DNA of 64,000 nucleotides from Aliiglaciecola sp. 3_MG-2023 (GCF_030548205.1 NZ_JAUORV010000005.1:62001-126000); one strand, 5' to 3'; counted from the first letter of the stretch, positions 36,162 to 45,978 are shown. Numbers and translations: made by a program. The notes: a model not told the origin generated them from the sequence alone.

Positions 36162-37055
36162 ATGAGACCTCATGTAGAAATGATCGACGAAAAGGACTTG
36201 ATTTGGCATCCTTCGGAACTAGTCGGTGCAACTGAAGGTACAGCTAAACAACGTAACCTATCTTATGATGAAGAAGATGGTTCTGTATCTGCAAAAATAT
36301 TATTCGAAACTACCTGGAAGAGACCTGCTGGTGTTCACGTAGCCCAAACTGAATGGTACTTACTCAGTGGCGAAGTAAAAATTGGCGACGAAGTGCTGAC
36401 TGAAGGTGGCTATTGGTGCACACCTCCTGGCGTATTGTGCCCAGCTATTGAAGTGAAACCAGGTACAGAAATTCTTTATTTCCGTGAATTTGGCACTTGG
36501 GAATTTGAAGAAGCGAGTGCTGATAAAGAAGGTGTTCGTGAAGATCAGAAATTAGTTGTTAAGCACAGTAATTTAATGGAATGGGTGCCGGTAGAGTTAG
36601 GCAGCCCCATGGATTTCTCAGCTGGTGGTACACCGGTTCCTGGGTTGTTCATTAAACTATTGTTCCGTGATGAGAAAACTGATTTTTATACCCGCCTTAT
36701 TAAAGCTAAGCCTGGTTGGGTAGAACATCCACTTGCTCATCACCCTGTGTATGAAGAAGCTTATACATTAGAAGGAACCTTCGAGTTTAACTTTGGTAAA
36801 CAATGGCCAGGCGTGTATTTCTTCCGTCCGCCTTTGATTCGCCATGGTGATTTTGTGGCTGGACCTGAAGGTACTACTTGGCTACTGCGTTGCGACGGCC
36901 GATTAGTGGATTGGTATACGGATAATGCGAAGATGGAAATGCATGGCGATCCGGTGAATTGGGGACCAGATTATCCTGGAACAGAAGCTCCAGCACCATT
37001 ACAACCTGTACGTTCTAAGTCCTTAGGACCAATGAAAGACCCGTATTACACCTAA
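36162..37055 (+). CDS. Bicupin domain protein (ChrR/DUF4437-like)
   Basis: The 297-residue protein is a double cupin. The first cupin spans about 45-125 (RPAGVHVAQTEWYLLSGEV and GGYWCTPPGVLCPAIEV) and the second about 170-255 (HHPVYEEAYTLEGTF and GVYFFRPPLIRHGDFV). His/Glu positions suitable for a metal are present, above all H/E/H in the second half. Related proteins include acetylacetone- and dihydroxyacetophenone-cleaving dioxygenases, but most are uncharacterised. It could be a non-haem dioxygenase or an isomerase in the pathway. It follows the reductase gene by 150 bases, with TTGGAGAA before the ATG and a strong terminator after it. Confidence 0.8.
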   Translation: MRPHVEMIDEKDLIWHPSELVGATEGTAKQRNLSYDEEDGSVSAKILFETTWKRPAGVHVAQTEWYLLSGEVKIGDEVLTEGGYWCTPPGVLCPAIEVKPGTEILYFREFGTWEFEEASADKEGVREDQKLVVKHSNLMEWVPVELGSPMDFSAGGTPVPGLFIKLLFRDEKTDFYTRLIKAKPGWVEHPLAHHPVYEEAYTLEGTFEFNFGKQWPGVYFFRPPLIRHGDFVAGPEGTTWLLRCDGRLVDWYTDNAKMEMHGDPVNWGPDYPGTEAPAPLQPVRSKSLGPMKDPYYT

Positions 37056-37101
37056 AATATAGTATATCAGCGTCCTATTAATTGATTTAATACGACTTCT
37101 T

Positions 37102-37143
37102 AAAAACCTCAGATGCATTGTAACCATGCTCTGAGGTTTTTTT
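37102..37143 (+). terminator. Intrinsic terminator after the bicupin gene
   Basis: An 11-base stem AAAACCTCAGA / TCTGAGGTTTT with an internal GCAT/ATGC pairing is followed by a T-run. Confidence 0.88.
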
Positions 37144-37266
37144 GTGTGTTTAACTGACACTTTTGAGGTATGTTGAGTAAATGATAAGCGTGAAAAAAGC
37201 CGTCTTAGATAACTAAGTTAGCCCGATAAGATACCGAGCTACAGGAGATTGCAAGTAGATTAATTT

Positions 37267-38076
37267 CTATTTAGTTAAAAATTCGTGGAATTTTCTGCTA
37301 ATTTCTGAAGGGTTCTCAAAGGTGCATAAGGCGCCAGCATTGGAAATGGTGGTTACTTCGCATTGCTTTATACGCGTCAGCGCATTTTGCAGCTCTGAAA
37401 GAGAATAAAACAAGTCATTTTCTGCACCAAATACCAAAGTAGGGCATGTTATTTGACTTACCCAATCTTGTTTTTCCATCCATTCTAAAACGCAGTGATG
37501 AATATCATAGGGACGTAATCTACCTGCTTGTCCTATGATAAAAGGTTTATAACGCGTATCCAAAGAACTTGTTGGGGCAAGCATCTGATAGCGTTTCCAT
37601 GCATCGGCAATAAACTGTCCTTCATCGTCGAAGGGAATTTCCCGAGATATTGGCTTGTTCTTAAAGGCTTCCATAATTTCGTGGATTTGCTTTTTAGAGG
37701 CTAACATTTCACAGGAAATAATTAATTTAGAGACTTTGTGGGGAGCTTGGGTCGCAATACAGGTTGCCAAAGCCGCGCCTGAATGATTACCAGCTAACAT
37801 AACCTTCTCAAAGCCTAGTTTGTTAATTAACTGCAAGGTTACTTGAGCAAAATCCTCAACTTGCATGGCATAACTCGGATCATATGACTGACCATGGCCG
37901 GGCATATCTGGTGCGAATACCATAAAGTCTTTTGCCAATACTGGAATGATCTCATCCCACTCGGCAATACTCATAGGCGATTGATGCAGCAGAAAAACAG
38001 GTTGGCCTTGGCCCGCAACAACAAAATGAATTTGACCTTCAGGAAGGTCAATATAGTGTTTTTTCATTCGTGTCAT
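37267..38076 (-). CDS. Alpha/beta hydrolase
   Basis: The 269-residue protein has the alpha/beta-hydrolase fold. The oxyanion sequence VFLLHQSPMS is near 28-37, DMPGHGQSYDPS near 58, and the nucleophile elbow reads AGNHSGAALA, with Ser in the G-x-S-x-G-like position (N-H-S-G-A). The acid Asp is in VFGAENDLFY. The usual C-terminal catalytic His is not obvious: the stretch ISNAGALCTFENPSEI has no His where HxxxxE is expected. It may hydrolyse an ester, lactone or C-C bond (compare NicD-type deformylases), or have a modified triad. It shares a minus-strand unit with the reductase gene upstream (10-base gap). Confidence 0.82.
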   Translation of the reverse strand: MTRMKKHYIDLPEGQIHFVVAGQGQPVFLLHQSPMSIAEWDEIIPVLAKDFMVFAPDMPGHGQSYDPSYAMQVEDFAQVTLQLINKLGFEKVMLAGNHSGAALATCIATQAPHKVSKLIISCEMLASKKQIHEIMEAFKNKPISREIPFDDEGQFIADAWKRYQMLAPTSSLDTRYKPFIIGQAGRLRPYDIHHCVLEWMEKQDWVSQITCPTLVFGAENDLFYSLSELQNALTRIKQCEVTTISNAGALCTFENPSEISRKFHEFLTK

Positions 38077-38086
38077 GCTCTGTTAC

Positions 38087-39082
38087 TTAATCAGAAACTT
38101 TGACCAATACTTTACCGATGTTTTTGCCTTCCATTAATCGACAGAAAGCGTCGGCAGCATTTTCAATACCTTCAGTGACGTCTTCAAATGGCACTAAACG
38201 GTTTTCATCAATGTAGCCCTGACACTCTTTAATAAAGTCAGCTCGTTGACCTTCAAAGTCATAAACCACAAAGCCAAATACTGTTGCTCGACTCTTGATC
38301 CACATAGCTGGCATTGGGCCACCAGAACGCTCAGTTTTATTGACTTCAGACATGATCCCGCAGAGGATAACGCGCGCGCCTATGGCTAATTGACTGGACA
38401 CGATATTTAGGGTTTCTCCGCCCACTAAATCTAGATATATATCGACGCCATCTGGACACAACTCTTTTAATTTTTCAGCAACATTTTCTGTTTTACGGTC
38501 AATGCAGGCATCATATCCCAGCTTTTCAACAGCCACTCGACATTTTTCTTCACCGCCGGCAATACCAATCACTTTGCAACCATATATTTTCGCCAATTGT
38601 GCAGCCGTTGAACCCACACCGCCTGTAGCAGCAGGAATCACAACAGTGTCACCTTGCTTAGGTGCGCCTTTAAGTATTAATGCAGCATAAGCGGTTAATC
38701 CCGTTGAACCCAAAGCAGACAAATAGGCAGAATAATTAGTCGCATCGGCTGGTAATTTAGTTAATGCTTTTGCAGGTAAAATTGCATATTGTTGCCATCC
38801 GCCGAAGCCTCGAACCATTTCACCGGCTTGGAAGTCATCTGAACGACTTTCTAGCACCCGCGCTATGGTTTCACCGTTCATCATAGTGCCAGGTAACACT
38901 GATCCCGAAATATGCAGTCCAGAAATTTGACTTCGCATATAAGGGTCTAGAGACAAATACATGATTTGGCAAAGCACTTCACCCTCTTGCAATGCATCAA
39001 CTTCAGCGCTAGCTAATTGAAAGTCACTAGGTTCGGGTACACCTTCTGGGGTTTGTTTTAATTGCACAATAGTATTAAGCAT
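38087..39082 (-). CDS. NADP-dependent medium-chain oxidoreductase 2
   Basis: The 331-residue protein is a zinc-free MDR enzyme of the prostaglandin/leukotriene reductase and curcumin reductase branch. LSLDPYMRSQISG near 46-58, AATGGVGSTAAQLAKIYGCKVIGIAGG (cofactor site, in part) near 150, and VDIYLDLVGGETL are diagnostic. It is more typical of the branch than the protein at 34983. It probably reduces an activated double bond or a ketone with NADPH. It is the first gene of a two-gene unit with the alpha/beta hydrolase, and box 5 (39147-39160) lies 65 bases upstream of its start. Confidence 0.92.
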   Translation of the reverse strand: MLNTIVQLKQTPEGVPEPSDFQLASAEVDALQEGEVLCQIMYLSLDPYMRSQISGLHISGSVLPGTMMNGETIARVLESRSDDFQAGEMVRGFGGWQQYAILPAKALTKLPADATNYSAYLSALGSTGLTAYAALILKGAPKQGDTVVIPAATGGVGSTAAQLAKIYGCKVIGIAGGEEKCRVAVEKLGYDACIDRKTENVAEKLKELCPDGVDIYLDLVGGETLNIVSSQLAIGARVILCGIMSEVNKTERSGGPMPAMWIKSRATVFGFVVYDFEGQRADFIKECQGYIDENRLVPFEDVTEGIENAADAFCRLMEGKNIGKVLVKVSD

Positions 39083-39146
39083 TTTTTTCTCTATTATTTT
39101 CTAAGCAAATTTGACTTTAGTGTAAAGGCTTTGGGCGCAATGCACT

Positions 39147-39160
39147 TTGATAATTGTCAT
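39147..39160. promoter_or_regulatory. Crp/Fnr-type dyad (island box 5)
   Basis: TTGATAATTGTCAT has one mismatch from TTGAY-N4-RTCAA. It lies between the divergent reductase and membrane-protein genes. Confidence 0.45.
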
Positions 39161-39371
39161 AATTGAGAGTGTTCCTGATAGCAAGTTAACCTAAGCATAC
39201 GAAACGACATAGACCTAGCACACCAACTCTAAACTATAGCTGCTTGGCCGCCTACTTAGAATTAACTATTAAGCCGAGCTTTAAACTAGTTAACGATTTT
39301 TTGATATTTGTTAAGGACGGTAAATTTTCAGACTGTATTGTAAACTCAGCTTACATGAAGGAGTTTACAAA

Positions 39372-40052
39372 ATGGGTATAGTAGAACTTTCCGTTCTCAA
39401 ATGGGCACATATTATTGCCATGGTCTACTGGTTAGGTGGTGAATGGGGTGTTTTCCAGATCGCATTTAACGTCGTAAATAGAAAATTATCTATGGATGAG
39501 CGAAAGCGACATCTAGAAACCGCCTATCGCATTGATATCTTAGCGCGAACAGGAATTTTATTGTTGTTTCCACTTGGTTTCCATATGGGCAATATTTGGG
39601 GCATTCAACCTTATGGTGGTTGGGTGTTAGCGACAGTTTGGGGCATATTTGCAGCTTGGTTAGTACTTTGCTGGTCCGCATTTTATTTCCGCGAAACTGA
39701 TCGCGGTGTGATGCTGACTAAAATAGACGAAAAATTACGTTATATCTTGATCCCAGTGATTGCTATTTGCGCTGTATCGTCACTATTAGGACATGGTCCT
39801 TTTATTGCGGTTGAAGGAATGCGTTGGTTCTCAACCAAGATTCTGTTGTTCTCAGTATTATTATGTATTGGTTTGTATTTGCGCTACGTAATGCGTCAGT
39901 GGACGACTATTTTTAGACAGTTAGCAGAAAAACAAGATGATGCCTTAGAAGCTGAATTGGAAAATTCAATTCGAATCTCTCGCTATCTGGCCTATGTATA
40001 TTGGATTATTATTGCCGGCGTTGGGTTCTTAGGAGCAACTAAACCTTTCTAG
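39372..40052 (+). CDS. Integral membrane protein, CopD/DUF2269-like
   Basis: The 226-residue protein has about five membrane segments (near 8-28, 58-78, 82-105, 120-140, 150-170 and a last one at 205-222). KWAHIIAMVYWLGGEWG at the N terminus resembles the start of CopD/DUF2269-type proteins, which contain conserved histidines that may bind haem or metal. Here His are present in this first helix, in LGFHMGNIWG and LLGHGPF. It could serve quinone-linked electron transfer from the periplasmic cytochromes, but that is inference. An AAGGAG site precedes the ATG. Confidence 0.75.
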   Translation: MGIVELSVLKWAHIIAMVYWLGGEWGVFQIAFNVVNRKLSMDERKRHLETAYRIDILARTGILLLFPLGFHMGNIWGIQPYGGWVLATVWGIFAAWLVLCWSAFYFRETDRGVMLTKIDEKLRYILIPVIAICAVSSLLGHGPFIAVEGMRWFSTKILLFSVLLCIGLYLRYVMRQWTTIFRQLAEKQDDALEAELENSIRISRYLAYVYWIIIAGVGFLGATKPF

Positions 40053-40074
40053 GACTTTCAATATATTATTTTAT

Positions 40075-40108
40075 AAAGGCCTTAACATGTAGGTGTTAAG
40101 GCCTTTTT
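40075..40108. terminator. Bidirectional terminator
   Basis: A 13-base stem (40075-40087 with 40094-40106), loop TGTAGG and T-run lie between convergent genes. Confidence 0.93.
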
Positions 40109-40123
40109 GATTTTAGTAGGTGG

Positions 40124-40876
40124 TTACTGTTTAGTTAGCCAAGTGGCTTTGAATTTACCATCTTCATCTGTTGTTACCACAACCCCAGTGTTATAGCGCT
40201 CACGCAGTAGTTTTTGTTCTTTATCAACATCACTTAACTCAATACGAACGGCTGAAAATACCGAAACCCCACGCAAAGGGCCCAATTCATATATCTTATC
40301 CTGTTGATTAAGACCTAAATTGACCACAATCCGAGTATTTGGACTGGGAAGGGTGATAAGCATCTGATAAGTGAGTTGGTTACTAGATGTATTCGTAGAG
40401 GTAAAAAGTGCGGCACTGTCAGTAACTGGTTGAATTCTATCTTCGGAATTTGCCGTGTACGCATTTAGTGGCGCAAACAATACACTTCCAGGCGCATCTT
40501 CACTGCCGATAGTTTTCGCCTTTGTAATTTGAATTAATTGAACCCCCATAGTCTCAGGTATTTCTAAACCTACCGCAGAACCAGGAAAGTGACCAGGTGG
40601 ATAAAATTTTCTCTCAACTACTGTTGCTTCTTCAGCGTCGACATTGATAGAAAAGATAGTCCCGTAGTGCGCAATTTTGCGGTTGTATTTACCATCCATA
40701 TAAGTATTTTCGCTGAGCCAGTGTCCTTGTTGCGCCTGCCAAAACGGTACAGTTTGTAAATCTTCGGCATTGCCTATAAATGACATTCCTGCGAATGTTA
40801 AAAAGATAAGAATGATTCTAAACCTAACGATTAGTTTTTTATGTAAATCGGTGTTTTGTAGTTGTGTTGTGTTCAT
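40124..40876 (-). CDS. Secreted protein of unknown function
   Basis: The 250-residue product has a basic start and one hydrophobic segment (about 19-38), consistent with a signal peptide ending near GNAED. The mature part is acidic and beta-rich with no cysteine and no motif I know. Sequences such as FWQAQQGHWLSENTYMDGKYNRKIAH (in part, HWLSENTYMDGKYN) recall lipocalin-like or DUF1579-like heme/fatty-acid barrels, but this is only an impression. It lies 79 bases after the TonB receptor gene, with a terminator between, and may bind the imported ligand in the periplasm. Confidence 0.6.
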   Translation of the reverse strand: MNTTQLQNTDLHKKLIVRFRIILIFLTFAGMSFIGNAEDLQTVPFWQAQQGHWLSENTYMDGKYNRKIAHYGTIFSINVDAEEATVVERKFYPPGHFPGSAVGLEIPETMGVQLIQITKAKTIGSEDAPGSVLFAPLNAYTANSEDRIQPVTDSAALFTSTNTSSNQLTYQMLITLPSPNTRIVVNLGLNQQDKIYELGPLRGVSVFSAVRIELSDVDKEQKLLRERYNTGVVVTTDEDGKFKATWLTKQ

Positions 40877-40910
40877 GGTTTGGCCATTAAAGTTATATTT
40901 ATAAACAGCA

Positions 40911-40939
40911 ATAAAAAAGGCGCCTAAAGTAGGCGCCTT
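40911..40939 (-). terminator. Terminator after the second TonB receptor gene
   Basis: The stem AAGGCGCCTA / TAGGCGCCTT with loop AAG is followed on the minus strand by a run of six T residues. Confidence 0.92.
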
Positions 40940-40955
40940 CTAAAAGTATTACTAA

Positions 40956-43424
40956 TTAAAACGCATAAGCGACTTTTACGCCAACTTCTCTTGGCATTAT
41001 AGGGTCAACTACAGCGCCCTGTGACGAGAAGAAGTTTGGTATTGCACTAAAGTCAGTGTTTCGACGTCCAGTTGCCCAGCCATCTTCGTCAGTACAATTT
41101 TTACAGTACAACTCAACATCGATACCACTCTCATGTTGGAAACCTAAACTTAGACTCATTAATGAGTATGAATCAATTGTGGTCAAATTGAGCTCGTCAG
41201 TATAGGTTTTACCTCTGTAGGTTAAATCTGCACGTGCAGAATAATCCCACTCGCTATTTAACGTATCTTTCCAGCTAACACCTATTGCACCACTGTGTTT
41301 TGGTGAACGAGGGAGCGTGTTGCCAGCAGTTTCGAGGAAAGTACCGTATGGCAAGCCTAATACACTACGGAACGAGTTACTGTAGTAACTATCGTATTCA
41401 GATTCTGTATAACCATAAGCAAATTGAACATTTAGGTTTTGGCTAACCTGCCAACGACCTTCAGCTTCGATACCTTGCTGTGTACTTGAACCTTCCATTG
41501 TTGGGTTTAAGAAATAAGGGGTTCCCGTACTTGCACCAAAAAATGTATATAAACCAGAAGACTTCATTCCTTCCCATTCTTGATAAAATGCGACTAATGA
41601 GTACCACACGCTGCCATCTAATACAGCCTGTTTTAAGCCTAGCTCATAACTGGCTAAACTTTCTTCACCTGTGGTCTTTTGTACATTCGGGTTTTCTGCT
41701 AGGAATGCTGCCGCGTCGTCTTGGTCTATAGAGTCAAGTTGCGCATTATACGAACCAGGCAATAGCGCTTCTGAATAAGTAAGGAATACATTGGTATCAG
41801 CATTTGGTTTGTATTGAAGGCTCACTCGAGGTAAAAAAGCGTCGTAGTCTTGTTCAACTGCATCAGTTAACGTTGCTTCGCTTACACCACCACGGGTAAT
41901 TGAGGTGTCTTCTTGATAGCGACCTTCAAATACTGCTGTAAATTCGTCAGTAAAATCATATTCAATGGCACCAAAAACGCCCGTAGAAGCAATGTTGGTA
42001 GCATCAAGTGAGCTTGAACCATAACCAAATTCTAGACCACCAAACAAACCGTTAAATACATTCCAACCGCCGTCAACGTCGCCCATTTGGTCAATTTCTG
42101 ATTTACTTACACCTACCATCCAACGCAACTTGCCTGCATTATCGAATGTGAAACGCGCTTCGGTTGACCAAGACTCTAATTCTAACCAAGTTGCCGTTAT
42201 CCAAGCTTCACTGTCTGTTTGGTCGCTATCACGAATTTGCGTGGTATCTCTTTTATTGTAGCCAGCTAATATTGACAAGGTATAGTCATCTGAGATTAGG
42301 TATTCAGCATCTAATGAAAAGACCACTAACTCAGCAGCTAGGCCAATTTTATTAAGGCTTGGAGTATCGCCTGAGTCGGGGCGTTGGTTTAGTAAATCTA
42401 AGGTATTGTAAGTGCCGTCGGCAAGTATTTGGTCAAACATTGGTTGCCCTGCAACTACAAGGTCGTAAAACGTTGCGTTGTTGCTCACATCTATTGTTGG
42501 TAGGGAACCAGTAAGCCAAGGCTGGGTAAAGGTAACATCCTGAATGCCGTTGTTGGTTGGAATAGTAATTCCATCACCAGCTGAAATATTATTATAAATA
42601 GAGAAAGGCACAAATGTACCACTTGTCGCGCCATCATCATCTTCGGAATAGGCAAAGCGTGTTTTTATACTTAAGTCATCAGTTGGTGTAAATGACACTA
42701 TTAACGAAACACCTGTGGTTTTTTCTTCTCCAAGTTCACCGCCATCATTGGCTGTAAAAGGGGCCCCTTGTTTACGAGAAAATGCAGTTAGGCGAGCATT
42801 TAAATTTTCAATAACTTCACCTTCCACATAACCTTCTAGCTCTTGGCTACCAAATGTAGGACTGTAGTTAACCGAAACGCCACCATTAAAATCACTAGTT
42901 GGGGTGACTGTAGTGTAATTAATTGCACCACCAAAAGTACCACGGCCAAAATAGACTGGTTGTGGCCCACGGATTACCTCTACCTGTGCGATATCACTAA
43001 ATGAAACTGAACTTGCACCGCCGAGCATGGCAACACCGTCTACCAAGAAACCACCTGTTTGTGTGGTCGGTGTGGTAATAGCGATATCCATTCCTCTAAA
43101 GCGAATACCTGGATTATATCTACCTGGTTGGGAGTTACCCACGTTTTGGAAATCCAAATTAGGGGCAAAATTAGCTAAGGTCTCTAAGTCTGCAATTCCT
43201 TTCTCTTTTAAATCTGCACTAGTAAATGCTTGGATTGAAAGAGGTACTTCTATAATGGATTCATCTGTTTTACGCGCACTAACCGTAATTCTTTCCAGTG
43301 AATTACTGTTAACCTCAGTTTCTGCTCCAGCATCTTGAGCGTGTACCAGCGTTGTAGCAATTGGAGATAACGCGAATGCGGTTCCCGCAATATACACGTA
43401 TTTGCGTAATTTAGAGTTGATCAT
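40956..43424 (-). CDS. TonB-dependent outer-membrane receptor 2
   Basis: From the ATG at 43424, spaced correctly from AAGGA at 43431-43435, the protein has 822 residues. A signal peptide ends near VHAQDAG. The TonB box is LERITVSARK, and the plug has VPLSIQAFTSADLKEKGI and IRFRGMDI. The barrel ends in REVGVKVAYAF with the terminal Phe. The plug resembles receptors of sphingomonad/marine degradation clusters more than siderophore receptors. Box 6 lies 174 bases upstream. It probably imports the island's substrate, which implies a molecule too large or too scarce for porins. Confidence 0.93.
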   Translation of the reverse strand: MINSKLRKYVYIAGTAFALSPIATTLVHAQDAGAETEVNSNSLERITVSARKTDESIIEVPLSIQAFTSADLKEKGIADLETLANFAPNLDFQNVGNSQPGRYNPGIRFRGMDIAITTPTTQTGGFLVDGVAMLGGASSVSFSDIAQVEVIRGPQPVYFGRGTFGGAINYTTVTPTSDFNGGVSVNYSPTFGSQELEGYVEGEVIENLNARLTAFSRKQGAPFTANDGGELGEEKTTGVSLIVSFTPTDDLSIKTRFAYSEDDDGATSGTFVPFSIYNNISAGDGITIPTNNGIQDVTFTQPWLTGSLPTIDVSNNATFYDLVVAGQPMFDQILADGTYNTLDLLNQRPDSGDTPSLNKIGLAAELVVFSLDAEYLISDDYTLSILAGYNKRDTTQIRDSDQTDSEAWITATWLELESWSTEARFTFDNAGKLRWMVGVSKSEIDQMGDVDGGWNVFNGLFGGLEFGYGSSSLDATNIASTGVFGAIEYDFTDEFTAVFEGRYQEDTSITRGGVSEATLTDAVEQDYDAFLPRVSLQYKPNADTNVFLTYSEALLPGSYNAQLDSIDQDDAAAFLAENPNVQKTTGEESLASYELGLKQAVLDGSVWYSLVAFYQEWEGMKSSGLYTFFGASTGTPYFLNPTMEGSSTQQGIEAEGRWQVSQNLNVQFAYGYTESEYDSYYSNSFRSVLGLPYGTFLETAGNTLPRSPKHSGAIGVSWKDTLNSEWDYSARADLTYRGKTYTDELNLTTIDSYSLMSLSLGFQHESGIDVELYCKNCTDEDGWATGRRNTDFSAIPNFFSSQGAVVDPIMPREVGVKVAYAF

Positions 43425-43838
43425 AACCATTCCTTTTTTAGTGTTTATCTAGGCAGCGATTAACTTTTACGAAAAATGAAACGTTCTTTTGTGATTTTTG
43501 TGTTTTTTAAATAACCTGTAACATTTAAAAGTTAACCGACACTCGCAACCTTTGTGCTTATGTGCTACCAGCATAAGCAGCTTAAATTTTCGCCGCCTTA
43601 ACAAATGTCAAAAACCAAGTGATTTTTGTGTTTTAATTTATCTAAACCTGTTGGACTGCGGTAAATACTTAATATTATTAGCATTTTCCAAGATGTTTGC
43701 AGGAAGGTGCTAGTTTAAAAGTAGCAAAATTGTATTAAGAGAAACCAAGTGGGATGAAAAAGATGTAATCAATCAGAGAAGGGGGAGGGCGCCAAGACCC
43801 TAACAAAATACGTTAAGGCCTTAGCTCAATATCGTTGG
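43425..43838. other. Intergenic region upstream of TonB receptor 2
   Basis: About 410 bases between the receptor start and the end of the MFS gene. Box 6 (43598-43611) is the only element I can name. Confidence 0.5.
43598..43611. promoter_or_regulatory. Crp/Fnr-type dyad (island box 6)
   Basis: TTAACAAATGTCAA differs at one base from TTGAC-N4-GTCAA and shares the AAAT spacer with boxes 2, 7 and 8. It lies upstream of TonB receptor 2. Confidence 0.5.
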
Positions 43839-45059
43839 CTAAGCAGCCGTTTTACTTAATTTAGTATAGGCAGTTTCTTTTACTTGGGTAATACACGGAA
43901 TGGCTATCAAAATAAGTCCAAAGAATACCCAAAAAGCTAAATCGTAGCTTGAGTTCATTCCATAAAATACCCCGGTAAGCCAAATACCTAAACCGCCCCC
44001 TAGGCAATCTAAAACCGTGATGGTTCCAAGTATTTTTCCTGCCGACTTTAAGCCAAAACAGTTAACCGCTGACAACTGAATTGTAGTGTAAACGCCACCC
44101 CAACCAAGACCGAACAAAATAATTGCTTCCCATAAAATGGATTTGTTCATCAAAGCTAACAATAAAGAACCACTCAACATCACTAAAATATTGCCAATAA
44201 ACACTTTTTTGAAGTGAATGTGGTCGGCTAAAAATCCGAATACAAACTTCCCAATAAGTGCACAAGTGAAAAATAAGCTAATGCCGTTAGCAGCAGTGCT
44301 TGCTTCAAATCCTAGATCGCGCATGTAAAGGAATAAGTGCGCTTGAACCCCTAATACCGTATAAAATGTTGTCATCGCCACTAAGGTTAACGCCCAAAAA
44401 GTACGAGTGCGAATAGCGTCTAAATAATCCATTCCGGTGGGAGGTAAGGCTGGTTCTGCTTCATCACTGGATTGAGTGTTTTGTTTTCTTTTAGATGGAT
44501 TGTCTTGCACAAAAAATAACACGATAACCAACATGGCAATTGGGAATAGCGCAGCCCATTGCATTGCTGAACGCCATCCGTATAGCTCGTTCATATATAA
44601 ACCATACTGGGGAAATAATACGCCCCCTAGACTAGTTCCCACTAACGCTATTCCTATGGCGGCTCCACGTTTTTTAGTAAACCAATTGGATACCAAAATA
44701 ACCGCTGGGTTTAGACCACAGAATATTAGCACTAAGCCTAGCATCGCGTGGACCACGTACAATCCTTGCAGTGATTCAATTTGACTATACAAAGTATAAG
44801 CAATGGCAAGTAATGACCAACCAAACAATAGTGAACGCTTAACGCCGATTTTATCGAGTATGATACCGCCAAAAGGCGCGAGTAATGCGCTGGTGGCAAA
44901 GGTGATCATATCTCTAAATTTGAGAGAGCCCCGCGACCAACCAAATTCGTTAAGCAGTGATTCATCAAAAACGGATAAACCGGAAATACTCATGCCATTA
45001 CTGACAAGCAATGCGATACACGCGATAAAGGCGATGAGCCATGGATAATGTTTGTTCAT
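43839..45059 (-). CDS. MFS transporter, monocarboxylate/oxalate-formate antiporter type
   Basis: From the ATG at 45059 the protein has 406 residues (an ATG at 45080 is the alternative; TTGGGA fits the inner start better). About 12 membrane segments are seen, with DESLLNEFGWSRGSLKFRDM and NWFTKKRGAAIGIALVGTSLGG, which are typical of the MCT/OFA-type branch. Such carriers move carboxylic acids or aromatic acids. It ends an operon with a VAO-type flavoenzyme and an aldo/keto reductase. It probably carries the substrate across the inner membrane after TonB receptor uptake. Confidence 0.9.
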   Translation of the reverse strand: MNKHYPWLIAFIACIALLVSNGMSISGLSVFDESLLNEFGWSRGSLKFRDMITFATSALLAPFGGIILDKIGVKRSLLFGWSLLAIAYTLYSQIESLQGLYVVHAMLGLVLIFCGLNPAVILVSNWFTKKRGAAIGIALVGTSLGGVLFPQYGLYMNELYGWRSAMQWAALFPIAMLVIVLFFVQDNPSKRKQNTQSSDEAEPALPPTGMDYLDAIRTRTFWALTLVAMTTFYTVLGVQAHLFLYMRDLGFEASTAANGISLFFTCALIGKFVFGFLADHIHFKKVFIGNILVMLSGSLLLALMNKSILWEAIILFGLGWGGVYTTIQLSAVNCFGLKSAGKILGTITVLDCLGGGLGIWLTGVFYGMNSSYDLAFWVFFGLILIAIPCITQVKETAYTKLSKTAA

Positions 45060-45103
45060 ATTATTCCCAATGTTAGTCATTGTGTTTTAGGTATCTATTT
45101 TTC

Positions 45104-45922
45104 TCAAACAAATTCGAGAGGGTCGGGTCCAAGTCGTTGATGCTTGTCTAACCCATCAATTAACGTCATTTCTTCAGGTGTTAAGGTAAAATCAAAAACT
45201 TGAATATTTTCTACAATACGAGATTGTGTCACTGATTTTGGTATCACTAAGGTGTTGTGTTGCAAGTGCCAGCGCAAAATGACTTGTGCTGGAGATTTTG
45301 CATATTTAGCGGCAATAGTGGTTACTTCTGGTTGCTCAAAAATACCTTTTCCACCTTGTGCTAACGGACTCCACGCTTGAACAAGAATACCTCTCTGTGT
45401 GCACCATTCAGACAGAGATTGTTGGCTAAACAGGGGGTGTTTTTCGATTTGATTAATAACAGGTGTCACACCGGTTTGTTGAATCAATGTATCGATATGT
45501 TCGGGTAAAAAGTTGCTCACGCCAATGGACTTAATCAAGCCACTTTGTTGCGCTTTGATCAATCCTTTCCAGGCGTTGGTGTATTGCCCTAAAGAAGGTG
45601 CAGGCCAATGAATTAAATAACAATCCAAATAATCAAGTTGCAAACGAGTCAAACTATCCTCTAGCGCTTGTTCAACGTTGCTTTGATCCGGATTCCAAAG
45701 TTTACTGGTGATGAACATTTCTTCTCTGGGTAAAGTACTCATCTTAAGCGCTTCACCCACACCCGTTTCATTCTCATAAACAGATGCTGTATCAATTAAC
45801 CGATAACCAGCTTCGAAAGCCGTGGTAATTGCTTCGATAACTTGTTCATTCGTCGCTTGCCAAACACCTAAACCAAGTTTTGGTATTGACCTACCATCCA
45901 ACATTTTAACACTATTTGTCAT
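45104..45922 (-). CDS. Aldo/keto reductase
   Basis: The 272-residue protein is a monomeric NADPH-dependent reductase of the DkgA-like group. The tetrad is visible: D in RLIDTASVYENE, Y in the same motif, K in FITSKLWNPD and H in YLIHWPAPS. The C-terminal IPKSVTQSRIVENIQVFDF binds NADPH. It could reduce an aldehyde or 2-keto product of the pathway. It lies between the flavoenzyme gene (56-base gap) and the MFS gene (44-base gap). Confidence 0.95.
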   Translation of the reverse strand: MTNSVKMLDGRSIPKLGLGVWQATNEQVIEAITTAFEAGYRLIDTASVYENETGVGEALKMSTLPREEMFITSKLWNPDQSNVEQALEDSLTRLQLDYLDCYLIHWPAPSLGQYTNAWKGLIKAQQSGLIKSIGVSNFLPEHIDTLIQQTGVTPVINQIEKHPLFSQQSLSEWCTQRGILVQAWSPLAQGGKGIFEQPEVTTIAAKYAKSPAQVILRWHLQHNTLVIPKSVTQSRIVENIQVFDFTLTPEEMTLIDGLDKHQRLGPDPLEFV

Positions 45923-45978
45923 TCACGCTGCCCTTTTCAATGATTATGCCTTTACAACATACTGATGCATTTAGTCGT

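Noticed and set aside
40124-40876. Assignment of the secreted protein to a lipocalin or DUF1579 family
   Set aside because: No motif supports it; the similarity is only a general impression of composition.
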